A DNA stretch of 64,000 bases from Paenibacillus oryzae (lineage in GTDB: Bacteria > Bacillota > Bacilli > Paenibacillales > Paenibacillaceae): positions 181,582-245,581 of the forward strand of contig NZ_LYPA01000054.1 of assembly GCF_001675045.1 (NCBI RefSeq). The letters run 5' to 3'. Below are positions 17,565-28,240 of the stretch, one piece after another. The notes below the pieces were generated by a model. The model was given only the letters and a program-made list of their open reading frames with translations, was not told the origin of the DNA and did not search any database. Both the position numbers and the translations under genes were made by a program. Numbering within the stretch: the first letter of the stretch is position 1; every line of letters starts with the position of its first letter.

Positions 17565-18536
17565 TCAGTTTTCTATTTCATAATTAGTAGTTTTGAAGTT
17601 ATCTAGCTTCCCGTCATAATCCCATGTTAATCCTTCGTCTTTACTGTAAAAATAGATGATTCCTACCGTTGCACCGTTCTCTTGATTCGTCAGCAGAATG
17701 GGATAAAGTCCTTCTTTTCCGTTGAAAATGGGGGACAGTGGCGTCTTATTATAGTCATTGAATTCTTCTGGCAGCTTGATCTCAAGTTTTTTCCATGAAG
17801 CTCCCTGATCCTTGGTCCAATAAATTTCAGGGCCGGCATCCCTATAGTAGCGGAATCCCAAAAAGCCAATATCCTTGTTTGAAAAGCCTGCCCCTGTTAG
17901 ATGTTCTGAATAAACGTCATTCGGATTGCCTACCTCTTTCCATGTCTTCCCGCCATCAGCGGTTTGAAACACATAATTCAATGCCTTTCCTACGCCGTGG
18001 GAAGCACCGCTTGTCATCCAGCCATCCGTCTTGGACGTAAAACCAATAAACAATTCATCTCCTTTTGCCCCTTGAATGATCGTATCATTCCACGTTTCTC
18101 CCATATCGTCACTTATCAGGACATGGAGTGGAGATAGGTTTCCAGGTTCGGGATTATACACGATGGCCGTTTTATCCTCGGATATAAAAAATCCGCCACT
18201 GCTTATTCCTCTGTCCCACGCATCCCTGGACATATTTAATTTCATTGGTGATTGCGCGGTAACTTCTCCATTCCGATAAGAGATGGAAACATGACCTTTC
18301 TTATCAATGGAATATGCATTACCTGTATCATTCACAAGCACTTGCCGCCCACTGGAATTAATAGAATAGATCGTTCCAGGTTTAAATGCTGCGCTGCCGT
18401 TTGTAACGTTTGGGCTGCCGTTCGTAACGTTTGCGCCGCAAGCAGCCAAAAGGCCGAGCACGAGGACAACGAAACAAAAAAGCGTAAGGCCATTTCGCTT
18501 CTTTTTCATACCAAGGATGGATTTGAACCTTCTCAT
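17565..18536 (-). CDS. Lipoprotein with Asp-box (BNR) beta-propeller repeats
   Basis: 323 residues from ATG 18536, which has GGGGAGG 10 bases upstream; the longer frame to 18575 lacks a site. A basic N-terminus and hydrophobic helix end in the lipobox LAAC, so the protein is anchored to the outer face of the membrane. Four Asp-box motifs are visible: SDDMGETW, TADGGKTW, TKDQGASW and SKDEGLTW. These form beta-propellers seen in sialidases, Ycf48-like assembly factors and other exported proteins. No sialidase catalytic set is evident, so it is more likely a binding or assembly protein. VTNGSPNVTNGS just after the cysteine is a small imperfect repeat. It stands alone. Confidence 0.75.
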   Translation of the reverse strand: MRRFKSILGMKKKRNGLTLFCFVVLVLGLLAACGANVTNGSPNVTNGSAAFKPGTIYSINSSGRQVLVNDTGNAYSIDKKGHVSISYRNGEVTAQSPMKLNMSRDAWDRGISSGGFFISEDKTAIVYNPEPGNLSPLHVLISDDMGETWNDTIIQGAKGDELFIGFTSKTDGWMTSGASHGVGKALNYVFQTADGGKTWKEVGNPNDVYSEHLTGAGFSNKDIGFLGFRYYRDAGPEIYWTKDQGASWKKLEIKLPEEFNDYNKTPLSPIFNGKEGLYPILLTNQENGATVGIIYFYSKDEGLTWDYDGKLDNFKTTNYEIEN

Positions 18537-18604
18537 CGTATGCGTACCTCCCCTAAATTCGTTGATAATGCCCAAAACGATGACTCGGTTTCTGCATGGG
18601 AGCG

Positions 18605-18634
18605 ATTTTATCTGATGACGAGCATAATTTCCAA
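18605..18634 (-). promoter_or_regulatory. Candidate promoter of the Asp-box lipoprotein
   Basis: On the minus strand TTGGAA (18634-18629) and TAAAAT (18610-18605) are 18 bp apart, about 70 bp before the start codon. Confidence 0.4.
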
Positions 18635-18639
18635 CTAGG

Positions 18640-18990
18640 CATCACGAATATGACGATCCAAAAGATGGAAAGGTTGCGTCGAACCAAAATGTGTGGAGCG
18701 CTGCTCACTGTTGGTGCAGAAGGACAATTAAAGTAGGAGTGTATTGGCGAAAAAGGAAAGAGGGGCAACGTCCCCCTTTTTAAGCAAGTTTACCTGTACT
18801 TCTAGCCATTTGATTTTGGCCTGTGCTTGCTTTAACTGAGAACAGTTTCAAATAGTCCATTAGACCTAAATTGAAATGTGCCTAAAAATCGGAATGTTTA
18901 GAATATGTTTAGCGCTGAATGCTAGTATTAGGAAAGAAGTCATAAAGGAATGAATGGCTTTAGCAAACCTAAACAACAGGGGGGAAAGCA
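18640..18990. other. Gene-free stretch upstream of the SLH protein gene
   Basis: No supported gene. A G-rich/C-rich hairpin followed by T residues (about 18762-18782, CCCCCTTTTT) may be a terminator remnant. The last 20 bases hold AGGGGGGAAA, the ribosome binding site for the GTG start at 18991. I found no convincing promoter pair. Confidence 0.4.
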
Positions 18991-21900
18991 GTGAATAAAC
19001 GGTGGCTGAAAAAGCTAGGAGTTTCCATGCTTAGCTTTACTTTGATTGTATCGCTAATCTCGACAGCACTTCCAATTCACTCTAGTGCAGCAGAAGCGGT
19101 TCAGATTGGAATCGATGTACAGAAGGCCTATGATGTCGATGTCGTGCTGGCAGTAGATAATTCCACGCAAAATATTGACACCTACAAAGAGGATCTTCAG
19201 AGTGCATTAGAGCTTAGAGGCGTAAATGCCAGCAATCTTAACATTCAATCTGTGCAAGTTAACGAAACAAATATTTTAGAGGGTAAGTTTGAGCTTAAAC
19301 TTTACTGGCCAGGTCCAGATATAGATATGGATGCTCACGTTGAGTTCTGGAGTTCAGAAAGCGCAGTAGATGAGTTATCATATCGAAAGCTAGCCGTATA
19401 TGGCAGCACTTTGAACAATGATGATAGAGTTGGCGGCACCGGTGAGATAATTACGTTAAGTCTGGATACAATTCCAGCTAATATTGTGGAGCTTAAAGTA
19501 TACATTAATCCATATGAAGGTTCGGACACATCCACGATGTATTTGAACAAAACAGTAAACAACGTGAAACAAGAAATCATTCAATACTCTGGGTTTGTAA
19601 CCACTAAATTTTATTTTGGCAGCTTTAAGCGTAACCAGGATTCTTGGGACTTCCATTTTAATAATGGCTCCATTTTTCCAGGTAAAGAGGTAGAGGTTAT
19701 TTCAAAGGATTTCATGGAGGTTCTTCGCGAACCGGATTGGAGGCCTTCAGCTAGAAAATACATCGTTAACCTGAATGACCAGACAGTGCCGGATTTTGAC
19801 GACTCCATTGCACTGGGCGAAATTATGACGAGAATGGACAACGACCAAATCCATTACATTGGCTGGGGCGAAGACAGCGATGGTGCAGGAGCGGGCGATT
19901 TAACACAAAATCAGGCAGAATCCTTTATTAGAAAAAACAACGATAAAGGCACGTTTGTTAATCGCACAGGTTCTACCTATCAGCAGCAAGTAGATGCAAT
20001 GGCTGATTATATTGCGGATAATTCGCGCAGTGAAGCTAACAATGAATATCTGGAGCTAGGTCAAAATTACGATTTAATTGTTTCTCCAGCATCCGAGCTT
20101 ACGAATACGAAGGATGAGAATTGGCCGCAAGGCAAATGGAGAATCCAGCATGACCCAAGCGTTTATGCTAATAACACAGGGGTTGTCCCGTATAGCGGAG
20201 AATACTTGGATGATTTCCTTCCAACTTTCAATAAAGTTGGACGGTACGATATTTATTATTCAGATGTGCTTGTCAAAACACTATATGTACACAGAAAACC
20301 AGTGAGCCGCTTTGATGTTGAGGTTAACGGAAATAACGAGGTTACCTTAACGAATTTATCGTATGACCACGATACTCCGGCTCAAAATAATGGCATCCAG
20401 GAGGCCATCTGGAAGTGGAAGCTTACGACTGACGAAGAGTGGACAAGCGGCCAGCCTGCAAGCTTTGTGCCTAATCAGGATTACATCATTCAGCTTATGG
20501 TTAAGGACTATCAAGGCACATGGAGTACGGCTCGTTCACGTTATCAGTCGACACAGTCGGGCGCAGGAAAACCAATCGCCGATTTTGAGTTAAGCGCCAA
20601 CCGGTTGATATGGCCGGAGAGTACGATACAAATTGAAAATACAAGCTATGATCCTCGTAGTGCGGACCTGACAGAGCAGGAATGGACCGTAACTAAAAAT
20701 AATGATGTTGTTTATACAGGCAGCTCGCCTAAGCTTGATTTCACTAGCAATGGCGTTGGTACGTATAAGATATCACTAAGAACAAAAAATCAAAGTGGTA
20801 CGTGGTCAGAAACCTTTAGTCGCTTTTTGAATATCCTTCCTAACAGTCAACCTGAGATTTCCAGCATCGGCAGTCAAACGGTTATTGAAGGAGTAACGAA
20901 AGAAATTCCGTTCCAGGTTAAAGATGAAGAAACGGGTCCTTATAGTGTAACGGTAACAGGAGCCTCTTCTAATCCAGCCGTTATTCCCAATGAACATATC
21001 ATTGTTACCGGCAATGGAAAGGACCGTGTTGTATCTATTACGCCTATATTTGGACAATCGGGCAATGTCACAATCACATTGTCAGCTAGTGATGGCGATA
21101 TGACTGTACAGCAAACCTTTACGGTTACTGTCGTTGAAAGGCCAGCTCCAGATAGACCGAGTATAGAATCTCAAACGGTTAAACCGGGTTCAAGCATTAA
21201 AATTACATCCGATGCGCCTGCTGTAGGATTAACAGCTTGGTTAGCACCGAGTGGTACAACAAGTTTTCAAGAAGGCACGACAATGACGAAATTAGCTGGC
21301 GATGGCTCTGGTGACACTATTGTGACACCTCTGGCAGAAGGAACATACTACCTGTATGTCATGGATGCTTATGGTAAAGTATCCGCTGCTTCTGAAAATG
21401 CAGTCATCGTAGATAATACGCCTCCTAATATGGCTGATATTCAATTACCAATAGCCGGAGACAACGTTATTAACGCTTACGAGGTTAAACAGCTCGTCGT
21501 TTCTGGTACAGCTGAAAAGGATGCAAAAGTTGAAGTAACGTTTAAAGATGAACAATCACAAACAATCGTTATTACAACCTATGCTAATGAAAATGGCGAA
21601 TGGAGCATTGATCCTAGCGATATTAGCGCTGTAGCTGATGGGGCAATTACGGTTATAGTAAAAGTCATTGATGAAGCAGGCAATGAAAGTGTAGAGCGCG
21701 AGCAAAACGTTCAAAAAGCTACCGTTAAGCCTAATAACCAGGATGATGTGCTTTCCAGTAATCAAGCGGTTAAAGGCAACACAGTAATTACGCTTGATGC
21801 AGCAGCCGGTGAAGGTTTGACTATCTTTATAGCACCCCATGGAACAGCATGGGAAGATTTAATCGCAAATGGGACTACGATTACGAGTGTTTCAGGAACT

Positions 21901-24900
21901 TATGAATCAATCCATGCGCCAACAACTGACGGAACCTATCGTGTCTATATTAGGGATGCGGCAGGCAATGTATCCGAGCCTAGTAATGCCACAATTGTTG
22001 TCGATAATATTGAGCCAACGATTAATTCATTGATTCCAGATACAACAGACTGGGTGAATGACTCGGTTGTCATAACGGTTGATGCTACTGATAGCGATGG
22101 CAGTGGAATTGCTGAAGTGAAGTATGCAAGTGGCCATCAAACGGCTAACTATTTCATAGCAAATGGTATCTCTGTAAATGACGACAGCTTTGAAGTTGAT
22201 ACGAATGGCGAATATACGGTTTATGTTCGTGATCATGCGGGCAATGTGACCATTCAGCTTATCCAAATTTCCAATATTGACAAGGAGAAGCCAACTCCAC
22301 CTGTTATACAGCTTCAGCCTGATCGGGATTTCTTTAACGGTGACTACACGATTTCAATCACGCCTGGTCAAGACACTGTAACAGAAGCAACGTATACCGA
22401 ATATCGTATAACAGGCGCTATTGAGGTTAATTGGACGCCATACAATGAAGCTGAAGCTTTAGTGCTTACTGAGGATGGCACGTACACAATCGAAACGAGA
22501 AGCTATGACGATGTAGGGAATGTCAGCGATATTGCTGTACGTACGATTGTCATTAATCGAGAGCTTACGGTATTCCCGACGGTAAGTATTTCACCTGACA
22601 AAGCATTTAGTAATGAGAATGTAACAGTATCCATTACCAAAACATTTGATGAACAGCATCAGGACGAGGGTGAAAATTCCGTTGTTTACTACAAAATTCC
22701 TAGCCTCGGTTTGAATGAATACGTAGAATATACGGGAGCATTTGATATTACGCAGGAAGGAACAACCATCATTCAAATTATGGTTAGAGACAGGGCCGGC
22801 AATGAAGTTACTGCAACAAAGGTAATTAATATTGATAAGACGGCGCCTACCAACCAAAATCAAGTTCTTGCAGATGATGTCGTTGCTCAAGGCAACACGT
22901 TGATTACGATACAACCTTCCAGTGATGGCGAAGATACCATTTGGTTAGCGCCAGCCGGAACAACCTGGTTTACTGAAAGCGAAAGCATGACAAAAGCTTC
23001 TGGTGGTTCAACCGGAATCGTAACGCCAGCTTTGGATGGAGAGTATAAAATTTATGTGATCGACAAATCAGGCAATGTTTCAGAACCTAGTGAGGCGACG
23101 GTAACTGTTGACAACATACCTCCGGCGGTAAACGGTATTGAGAATAATGAGATTTACAAGGAATATCCGACAGTGAGCTTTGAAGACGGCACAGCTACAT
23201 CAGCTACATTAAACGGCGTGCCATTCCAGAGCGGCGCCAGGATTGAAGCCAATGGGGAATATACCCTTGTTGTAACGGATGCTGCGGGCAATAGTACGGT
23301 TATCACGTTTGTAGTAGACTATGACAAAGAATCGGTTGATAAGGACACTGCTGCGCTAGAGCTAGACTTTGCTCCAGGTGATCATCCTGAATGGGTATCG
23401 ACTGATATATCGCTGAGGGATAAAGGGTTTTTCGATAGCGAAATCGAGTGGACAAGCAGTCACGAGGATATTTTATCGCATGACGGCAAAGTTACAGCCC
23501 CTTCGGCCGATACGGAAGTAACCTTAACTGCCAAGATTACTAAAGGCGATTTTACGCTGGAAAAGACCTTTACTGTGCTAGTTAAGGCAGATCCGGTCAA
23601 GCCTGTTATCGCATTAAATGGCGGCAGTAACGTCATTGTAGAACAAGGCCAAATCTATGTGGAGCAGGGCGTTCAAGCCGTTGACAACATAGACGGGAAC
23701 ATTACGGATAAAGTGGTTATGAGCGGATTTATCGATACTAAAACGATTGGTGTATACACATTAATCTATACCGTATCAGACAAAGCGGGTAACCAAACGC
23801 AAGTAGAGCGTACTGTTACGGTTGTGAAACCATCCGTTCCGGCCAGCACCATTATTCAAGTAGATGGCGATCAAACTTCTACAGACAATAAGGTTAGAAA
23901 TGCATTGGAAGAAGCCAGGAAGCAAAAGGCAGGCAAGATCGTACTTGTTGTTGACGAGCCAGTTGAAAATGGTGCTCCTGTGAAAGTTAGCATTAGCAAG
24001 GATCAACTAAAAACAGCATACGATCAGCATACAAAAATGGAGCTTCGTACCGACAATGCTTCCATTATTGTACCGATTCGCGATCTGGATTTAACTCAAT
24101 TCACAGGAAACTCAAGATTAGAGCTAGTGATCGAGCAGGTGGATGTTGCTCAAGCAGAAAACCAGGTATTAGTAACCGCTATTCAAAACATGAATGCGAA
24201 TTTTGCAATTTACGATAATAAGGTTTTTGACTTTAAGATGAGAGTGATCGAAGAAGATTCTCAAGGTAATGTTACTCGTACAGAGGATATTAAAAATTTC
24301 CAAACAACAGAGGATATCGTTTTAACGATTTCTGTTGGTACGAACATAAATGAGCAGCTGAAATTTATGACCTTCTACTTTAATGAAGCATCAGAAGAGT
24401 GGGAGTATATTAGAAGCAGCTATGATGGGGCTTCTGGCAACATGACACTATTAACCAATCATCTTAGTATTTATTCGGTTATGAGTGCGACTAAGGCTCA
24501 GAAGCAAGCAGAGCTGGCTCATATTTTGAACAAAACTCCTATTACGATCCAGGAAGTGCGCAGCATTATTGAAGATCCGGATATGGACTTTGAACAAGAA
24601 GCAATGAATAAGTACGATGCATTTACGGATGTTCATAAAGACGCTGTAGCTCAAGACATCATTAATAAAAAGCCAAATGGCGGCTATACGTATCCTTCGC
24701 TTAGCGCGCAAGTCATTTCGAGCGTAAATGATAAGCACAATGCAATTGTTACGGATACCGTGAAGCCAGTCATTACCCTTTCTGGTCCTAGTACGGTATA
24801 TGTAACGAAAGGCAGCGCGTATATTGAGCAAGGTGTAACGGCTACTGATGATCAGGATGGCAATATTACTGGACGAGTTATTTTGATAGGTTCTGTAGAT

Positions 24901-25938
24901 ACATCACAAAATGGAACCTACATTCTGCGTTATCTTATTACGGATGTAAATGGCAATCAGTCTGAGGTTACAAGAACGGTTATTGTCCATAATCCCTATA
25001 GCTCGCCTATCTTCGCTAGCCCCGTTGAAGAAGCGGCAGGGGAGACAGCATTGCCGGTTGTTATTTTGGATAGCCAGAAGGATCGTTACCTGATTAAGGA
25101 AAACAAAGATCAAGCTATGGTGTCCAAGAAGGAACCACAAATGAATATTGTGGGTAAAGTCTATACAATCGAAGCGGCTTCCAATGCACCGATTGGACAA
25201 ATCGTTGTACAAATGAAGTACGTTCCAAGTGAGATTACGAACTTGAACCAGCTTGCTGTTTACATGTACGATGAGGCTAAGCAACGCTGGGTCTCCGTTG
25301 GCGGCATTATTGATGCTCAAAATCATACGGTTACGATTAAACTGGATTCCCCGGCATCAATCGCTTTAATGGAAAACAAAAAGGCATTTAAAGATCTTGA
25401 TGGACATTGGGCAAAGGATATTGTTGAATTCCTGGCAGCAAGACAAATTATTGCAGGCGACAGCGAAGGAAACTTTAATCCTAACATGGGTATTACGAGA
25501 GCTGAGTTCTCTACACTAATTGTAAGAATGCTAAATCTTCCAATTAATGAATCAGCAAGTCAATTTGCCGATGTAACAGATGAGTGGTATGAAGCGTACA
25601 TTACGACCGCTCAACAATATGGAATTGTTAAGGGTGTGAGCGATAGCAGCTTTGAGCCTGAGCGAGTGGTGTCCAGACAAGAGATGGCAGCAATCATTAT
25701 TCGAACGCTTAGGAAATATAAGGATGTATCGTTTACCGATGAAGATCTTAAGTCTATAGCTGAATTTGCAGATACAGATAGCATTAGCGCTTGGGCATAT
25801 GAAGATGTATATGCGGCAAGAAAGCTGGAGCTAATGATCGGTAGAGACGGCAATAAATTTGCGCCTCGCAAACCAACGTTAAGAGGCGAAGCAGCTTCCG
25901 TTATTTATAACCTGCTGAAGAAGCTTGAACTCATTTAA
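18991..25938 (+). CDS. Giant S-layer-homology surface protein with Ig-like repeats
   Basis: 2315 residues from GTG 18991 (AGGGGGG about 5 bases upstream). A signal peptide covers residues 1-34 (cleavage near SSAAEA). Then follow a region of unknown fold (about 35-340), PKD/Ig-like segments, a long run of Ig-like domains with repeated NVSEPS and D-x-A-G-N-x motifs typical of bacterial adhesin arrays, two copies of a domain starting V-K-P-V-I (near 1533 and 1922) that resemble DUF5011-type Ig folds, and three SLH repeats (starting about 2131, 2191 and 2254). SLH repeats bind pyruvylated secondary wall polymer, so it should be displayed on the cell wall. It may be an S-layer component, adhesin or substrate-binding protein. 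It is a single-gene transcript ending in a strong terminator. Many D/N/T residues could carry glycans made by the region at 32-45 kb; that is inference. Confidence 0.88.
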   Translation: MNKRWLKKLGVSMLSFTLIVSLISTALPIHSSAAEAVQIGIDVQKAYDVDVVLAVDNSTQNIDTYKEDLQSALELRGVNASNLNIQSVQVNETNILEGKFELKLYWPGPDIDMDAHVEFWSSESAVDELSYRKLAVYGSTLNNDDRVGGTGEIITLSLDTIPANIVELKVYINPYEGSDTSTMYLNKTVNNVKQEIIQYSGFVTTKFYFGSFKRNQDSWDFHFNNGSIFPGKEVEVISKDFMEVLREPDWRPSARKYIVNLNDQTVPDFDDSIALGEIMTRMDNDQIHYIGWGEDSDGAGAGDLTQNQAESFIRKNNDKGTFVNRTGSTYQQQVDAMADYIADNSRSEANNEYLELGQNYDLIVSPASELTNTKDENWPQGKWRIQHDPSVYANNTGVVPYSGEYLDDFLPTFNKVGRYDIYYSDVLVKTLYVHRKPVSRFDVEVNGNNEVTLTNLSYDHDTPAQNNGIQEAIWKWKLTTDEEWTSGQPASFVPNQDYIIQLMVKDYQGTWSTARSRYQSTQSGAGKPIADFELSANRLIWPESTIQIENTSYDPRSADLTEQEWTVTKNNDVVYTGSSPKLDFTSNGVGTYKISLRTKNQSGTWSETFSRFLNILPNSQPEISSIGSQTVIEGVTKEIPFQVKDEETGPYSVTVTGASSNPAVIPNEHIIVTGNGKDRVVSITPIFGQSGNVTITLSASDGDMTVQQTFTVTVVERPAPDRPSIESQTVKPGSSIKITSDAPAVGLTAWLAPSGTTSFQEGTTMTKLAGDGSGDTIVTPLAEGTYYLYVMDAYGKVSAASENAVIVDNTPPNMADIQLPIAGDNVINAYEVKQLVVSGTAEKDAKVEVTFKDEQSQTIVITTYANENGEWSIDPSDISAVADGAITVIVKVIDEAGNESVEREQNVQKATVKPNNQDDVLSSNQAVKGNTVITLDAAAGEGLTIFIAPHGTAWEDLIANGTTITSVSGTYESIHAPTTDGTYRVYIRDAAGNVSEPSNATIVVDNIEPTINSLIPDTTDWVNDSVVITVDATDSDGSGIAEVKYASGHQTANYFIANGISVNDDSFEVDTNGEYTVYVRDHAGNVTIQLIQISNIDKEKPTPPVIQLQPDRDFFNGDYTISITPGQDTVTEATYTEYRITGAIEVNWTPYNEAEALVLTEDGTYTIETRSYDDVGNVSDIAVRTIVINRELTVFPTVSISPDKAFSNENVTVSITKTFDEQHQDEGENSVVYYKIPSLGLNEYVEYTGAFDITQEGTTIIQIMVRDRAGNEVTATKVINIDKTAPTNQNQVLADDVVAQGNTLITIQPSSDGEDTIWLAPAGTTWFTESESMTKASGGSTGIVTPALDGEYKIYVIDKSGNVSEPSEATVTVDNIPPAVNGIENNEIYKEYPTVSFEDGTATSATLNGVPFQSGARIEANGEYTLVVTDAAGNSTVITFVVDYDKESVDKDTAALELDFAPGDHPEWVSTDISLRDKGFFDSEIEWTSSHEDILSHDGKVTAPSADTEVTLTAKITKGDFTLEKTFTVLVKADPVKPVIALNGGSNVIVEQGQIYVEQGVQAVDNIDGNITDKVVMSGFIDTKTIGVYTLIYTVSDKAGNQTQVERTVTVVKPSVPASTIIQVDGDQTSTDNKVRNALEEARKQKAGKIVLVVDEPVENGAPVKVSISKDQLKTAYDQHTKMELRTDNASIIVPIRDLDLTQFTGNSRLELVIEQVDVAQAENQVLVTAIQNMNANFAIYDNKVFDFKMRVIEEDSQGNVTRTEDIKNFQTTEDIVLTISVGTNINEQLKFMTFYFNEASEEWEYIRSSYDGASGNMTLLTNHLSIYSVMSATKAQKQAELAHILNKTPITIQEVRSIIEDPDMDFEQEAMNKYDAFTDVHKDAVAQDIINKKPNGGYTYPSLSAQVISSVNDKHNAIVTDTVKPVITLSGPSTVYVTKGSAYIEQGVTATDDQDGNITGRVILIGSVDTSQNGTYILRYLITDVNGNQSEVTRTVIVHNPYSSPIFASPVEEAAGETALPVVILDSQKDRYLIKENKDQAMVSKKEPQMNIVGKVYTIEAASNAPIGQIVVQMKYVPSEITNLNQLAVYMYDEAKQRWVSVGGIIDAQNHTVTIKLDSPASIALMENKKAFKDLDGHWAKDIVEFLAARQIIAGDSEGNFNPNMGITRAEFSTLIVRMLNLPINESASQFADVTDEWYEAYITTAQQYGIVKGVSDSSFEPERVVSRQEMAAIIIRTLRKYKDVSFTDEDLKSIAEFADTDSISAWAYEDVYAARKLELMIGRDGNKFAPRKPTLRGEAASVIYNLLKKLELI

Positions 25939-25950
25939 TCACTAATGAAA

Positions 25951-25993
25951 AAGGCATCCTATCCGTCCTTCGGGGACAGGCAGGATGCCTTTT
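25951..25993. terminator. Strong terminator between the SLH gene and nfo
   Basis: AAGGCATCCT and AGGATGCCTT form the outer stem, with an inner GTCC-TTCG-GGAC tetraloop hairpin, followed by TTTT on the plus strand and preceded by AAAAA, so it may serve both convergent genes. Confidence 0.9.
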
Positions 25994-26035
25994 GAATGTG
26001 TGGCGTGCCAAGCTAAGAACGTTAAGGTTGTTTTG

Positions 26036-26905
26036 TTATTTTTCTATTGGCGCTGTCCGTTCTCTTTTTAGTAATGCGATTTCATGTTTGTAAGGAGGAT
26101 TTTTGTATTTAATGGGGCCAATGGATGGGGTTTCGAGTAGTTTGGGGATACCGGAAAGCTGCGGATGGTGAACAATATAATCCAACGCTTGCAAGCCGAT
26201 AAATCCGTGTCCGATGTTTTCATGCCGATCCCTTCGCGAGCCGCGCTCGTTTTTGGAATCGTTGATATGAAGCACCTTTAGCCGATCAAGTCCAATGATA
26301 TGATTAAAATGATCAAGCACATCGTCAAAGCAATGGACGATATCATATCCGGCATCATGAACATGGCATGTATCCAAGCAAATCGATAAGCATTCATTGT
26401 AGACGACTCCATCCAGAATACGAGCCAGTTCTTCAAACGTAACGCCGCACTCCGTTCCTTTTCCCGCCATCGTCTCTAATGAAATTTGAACCTCTTTATT
26501 TCGCGTAAACAGCTCATTAAGTCCCTCTATAATTTTATTGATACCTGCATCCACGCCTGCGCCAACATGCGCGCCCGGGTGCATGACAAGCTGCTCTGCA
26601 CCGAGCGCTGCCGTTCGTTCCATTTCGTCATGCATAAAGTCAATGCTGTAGCTAAAGATTTGATTGTTAATAGAATTGGCCAAATTGACCAAAAAGGGAG
26701 CGTGCACGACAATATTGCTGATCCCGTGTTTCTTCATATGCTCATGGCCTTCTAAAATATTGTAATCAGAAATCGGTTTACGTTTGGTATTTTGCGGAGC
26801 GCCTGTGTATATCAAAAAAGTGTTGGCTCCGTAGGAGGCGGCCTCTTTGCTGGCCTTGAGCAGCATTTCCTTCCCACCCATCGATACGTGGCTGCCAATT
26901 AGCAT
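26036..26905 (-). CDS. nfo: Endonuclease IV (AP endonuclease)
   Basis: 289 residues from ATG 26905 (GAGGG 9 bases upstream), normal family length. It cleaves DNA 5' to abasic sites in base excision repair, using three zinc ions. Family blocks are all present: [49 protein letters not shown] with the nearby [11 protein letters not shown], and LLETPS, which supply the zinc-binding His, Glu and Asp residues. It stands alone on the minus strand between the SLH gene and a divergent esterase gene. Confidence 0.96.
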   Translation of the reverse strand: MLIGSHVSMGGKEMLLKASKEAASYGANTFLIYTGAPQNTKRKPISDYNILEGHEHMKKHGISNIVVHAPFLVNLANSINNQIFSYSIDFMHDEMERTAALGAEQLVMHPGAHVGAGVDAGINKIIEGLNELFTRNKEVQISLETMAGKGTECGVTFEELARILDGVVYNECLSICLDTCHVHDAGYDIVHCFDDVLDHFNHIIGLDRLKVLHINDSKNERGSRRDRHENIGHGFIGLQALDYIVHHPQLSGIPKLLETPSIGPIKYKNPPYKHEIALLKRERTAPIEK

Positions 26906-27137
26906 TTATTGATCCCTCGAATCTGACGATTTCACAAAATAAAAAACAGAGTATAGTTCAGCATTTGCGGGAGAAAACCAGATTATACATAAATATGGAC
27001 AGGTAAAATCGCCACAGCTTGTCAGGTTAAATTTTCCTATATTCGTATTATAATTGAATAAGGAAAAAGCGTTGAGTATTTGTGATGGAAAGTGTAGCCC
27101 AAGAAAGCAAAACAAACGTGAAACGGGAGGTATCGAG

Positions 27138-28013
27138 ATGAAAAGACATCAGTATCATGATGTGTTTATGAGAGGTACGCTAGAGAGGATAACTTATGTG
27201 ACAACCAATCGTGAAGGAGAGCCGCGCGATAAATATGCCAACGTCTATTTGCCGCATGGCTATGACGCTGCTGACAAGGAGAAAAAATACAATATTCTTT
27301 ACGTTATGCATGGCGGTGCAGGAAACCCGGATTCCTGGCTGGATTGCTGCAAGGTTAAAAATATGCTCGATTATGCAATAGACAGGGGAGAGGTACAGCC
27401 TTTAATTGTTGTATTTCCTTCATACTACAAAGAAAAAGTTCCCAGGGCAGGTGCGCCGGATGCGGAGCGGGAAAGAAACAATGTTCTTTTATTTCAAAAT
27501 GAATTAGTAGAGGAACTCTTGCCCGCAGTTGAAAGCGCTTATCATACGTATGCTGAAGATGTGACGAAAGAGGCTTTAATTGCTTCAAGAATGCATAGAG
27601 GCATAAGCGGTTTTTCGATGGGCGGATGTACAACGTGGTTCGCATTTATTAATCATCTGGATTATTTCTCGGAGTTCGTTCCATTAAGCGGAGATTGCTG
27701 GGCCATAGAAGTAATGGGTGGCTTAAGCAAGCCGGTTGAAACCGTAAAGGTATTAAGGGAAAGCGCAGTTAAATCAGGCTATGGCACGGACGAATTTTTT
27801 ATTCGTGTAGCAACCGGCACAAAAGACGCTGCGTCGGAACCTCTGACGATGCAGGTAAACGAAATGAAAAAGTACCCGGAGGTTTTCGTGTATAATGACG
27901 ACCATACCAAGGGCAATTTCCATTTCCTTCATGAAAAAGATGAAGTTCATTCCTATGAATCAGTTTATCAATTTCTATATCATTTTCTTCCTTATTTGTT
28001 CAAAAGCAAGTGA
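27138..28013 (+). CDS. CE1-like alpha/beta-hydrolase esterase
   Basis: 291 residues from ATG 27138, preceded by GGGAGG at the right distance; the frame extends to 27054 without a site. It belongs to the esterase D / feruloyl-esterase-like family: the strand VMHGGAGNPDSW forms the oxyanion region and GFSMGG carries the nucleophile Ser. The C-terminal FHFLHEKDEVH segment probably holds the catalytic His. No signal peptide, so it should be cytoplasmic. Relatives in plant-biomass degraders act on acetyl or feruloyl esters of xylan fragments, which would suit the cellulase and xylanase genes in this window, but the substrate is unknown. Confidence 0.8.
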   Translation: MKRHQYHDVFMRGTLERITYVTTNREGEPRDKYANVYLPHGYDAADKEKKYNILYVMHGGAGNPDSWLDCCKVKNMLDYAIDRGEVQPLIVVFPSYYKEKVPRAGAPDAERERNNVLLFQNELVEELLPAVESAYHTYAEDVTKEALIASRMHRGISGFSMGGCTTWFAFINHLDYFSEFVPLSGDCWAIEVMGGLSKPVETVKVLRESAVKSGYGTDEFFIRVATGTKDAASEPLTMQVNEMKKYPEVFVYNDDHTKGNFHFLHEKDEVHSYESVYQFLYHFLPYLFKSK

Positions 28014-28117
28014 GGAAAGTAAGAAGGCGAAGTAATGCTCAGGTAAGAGCTCCCTTTTGGCTCTCTTTTGGCTACGATTCGCACTTTTTTAAAACCGTAT
28101 CTGTATTTTTCCATAGG

Positions 28118-28148
28118 AAGCTCAAGCGAAGTTGGCGCTTGGGCTTTT
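28118..28148 (+). terminator. Hairpin terminator after the esterase gene
   Basis: AAGCTCAAGCG pairs with CGCTTGGGCTT (one T-G wobble) around a 7-nt loop and is followed by TTTTGTGCTTTTT. Confidence 0.7.
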
Positions 28149-28240
28149 GTGCTTTTTATGCGTAGTGTATATTGGAAATAAGCGTTGGAGTTACAGGCGC
28201 CTAGTGATTATATTGAATATATTATTTTGAATATCCGAGG

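Noticed and set aside
18553..18768. 71-codon minus-strand frame upstream of the Asp-box lipoprotein
   Set aside because: No ribosome binding site, odd composition, and it overlaps the probable lipoprotein promoter.
18991..25938. CRISPR-like or tandem DNA repeats in the giant SLH gene
   Set aside because: The repetition is at protein level (Ig-like domains) and the DNA is too diverged for a nucleotide repeat array.
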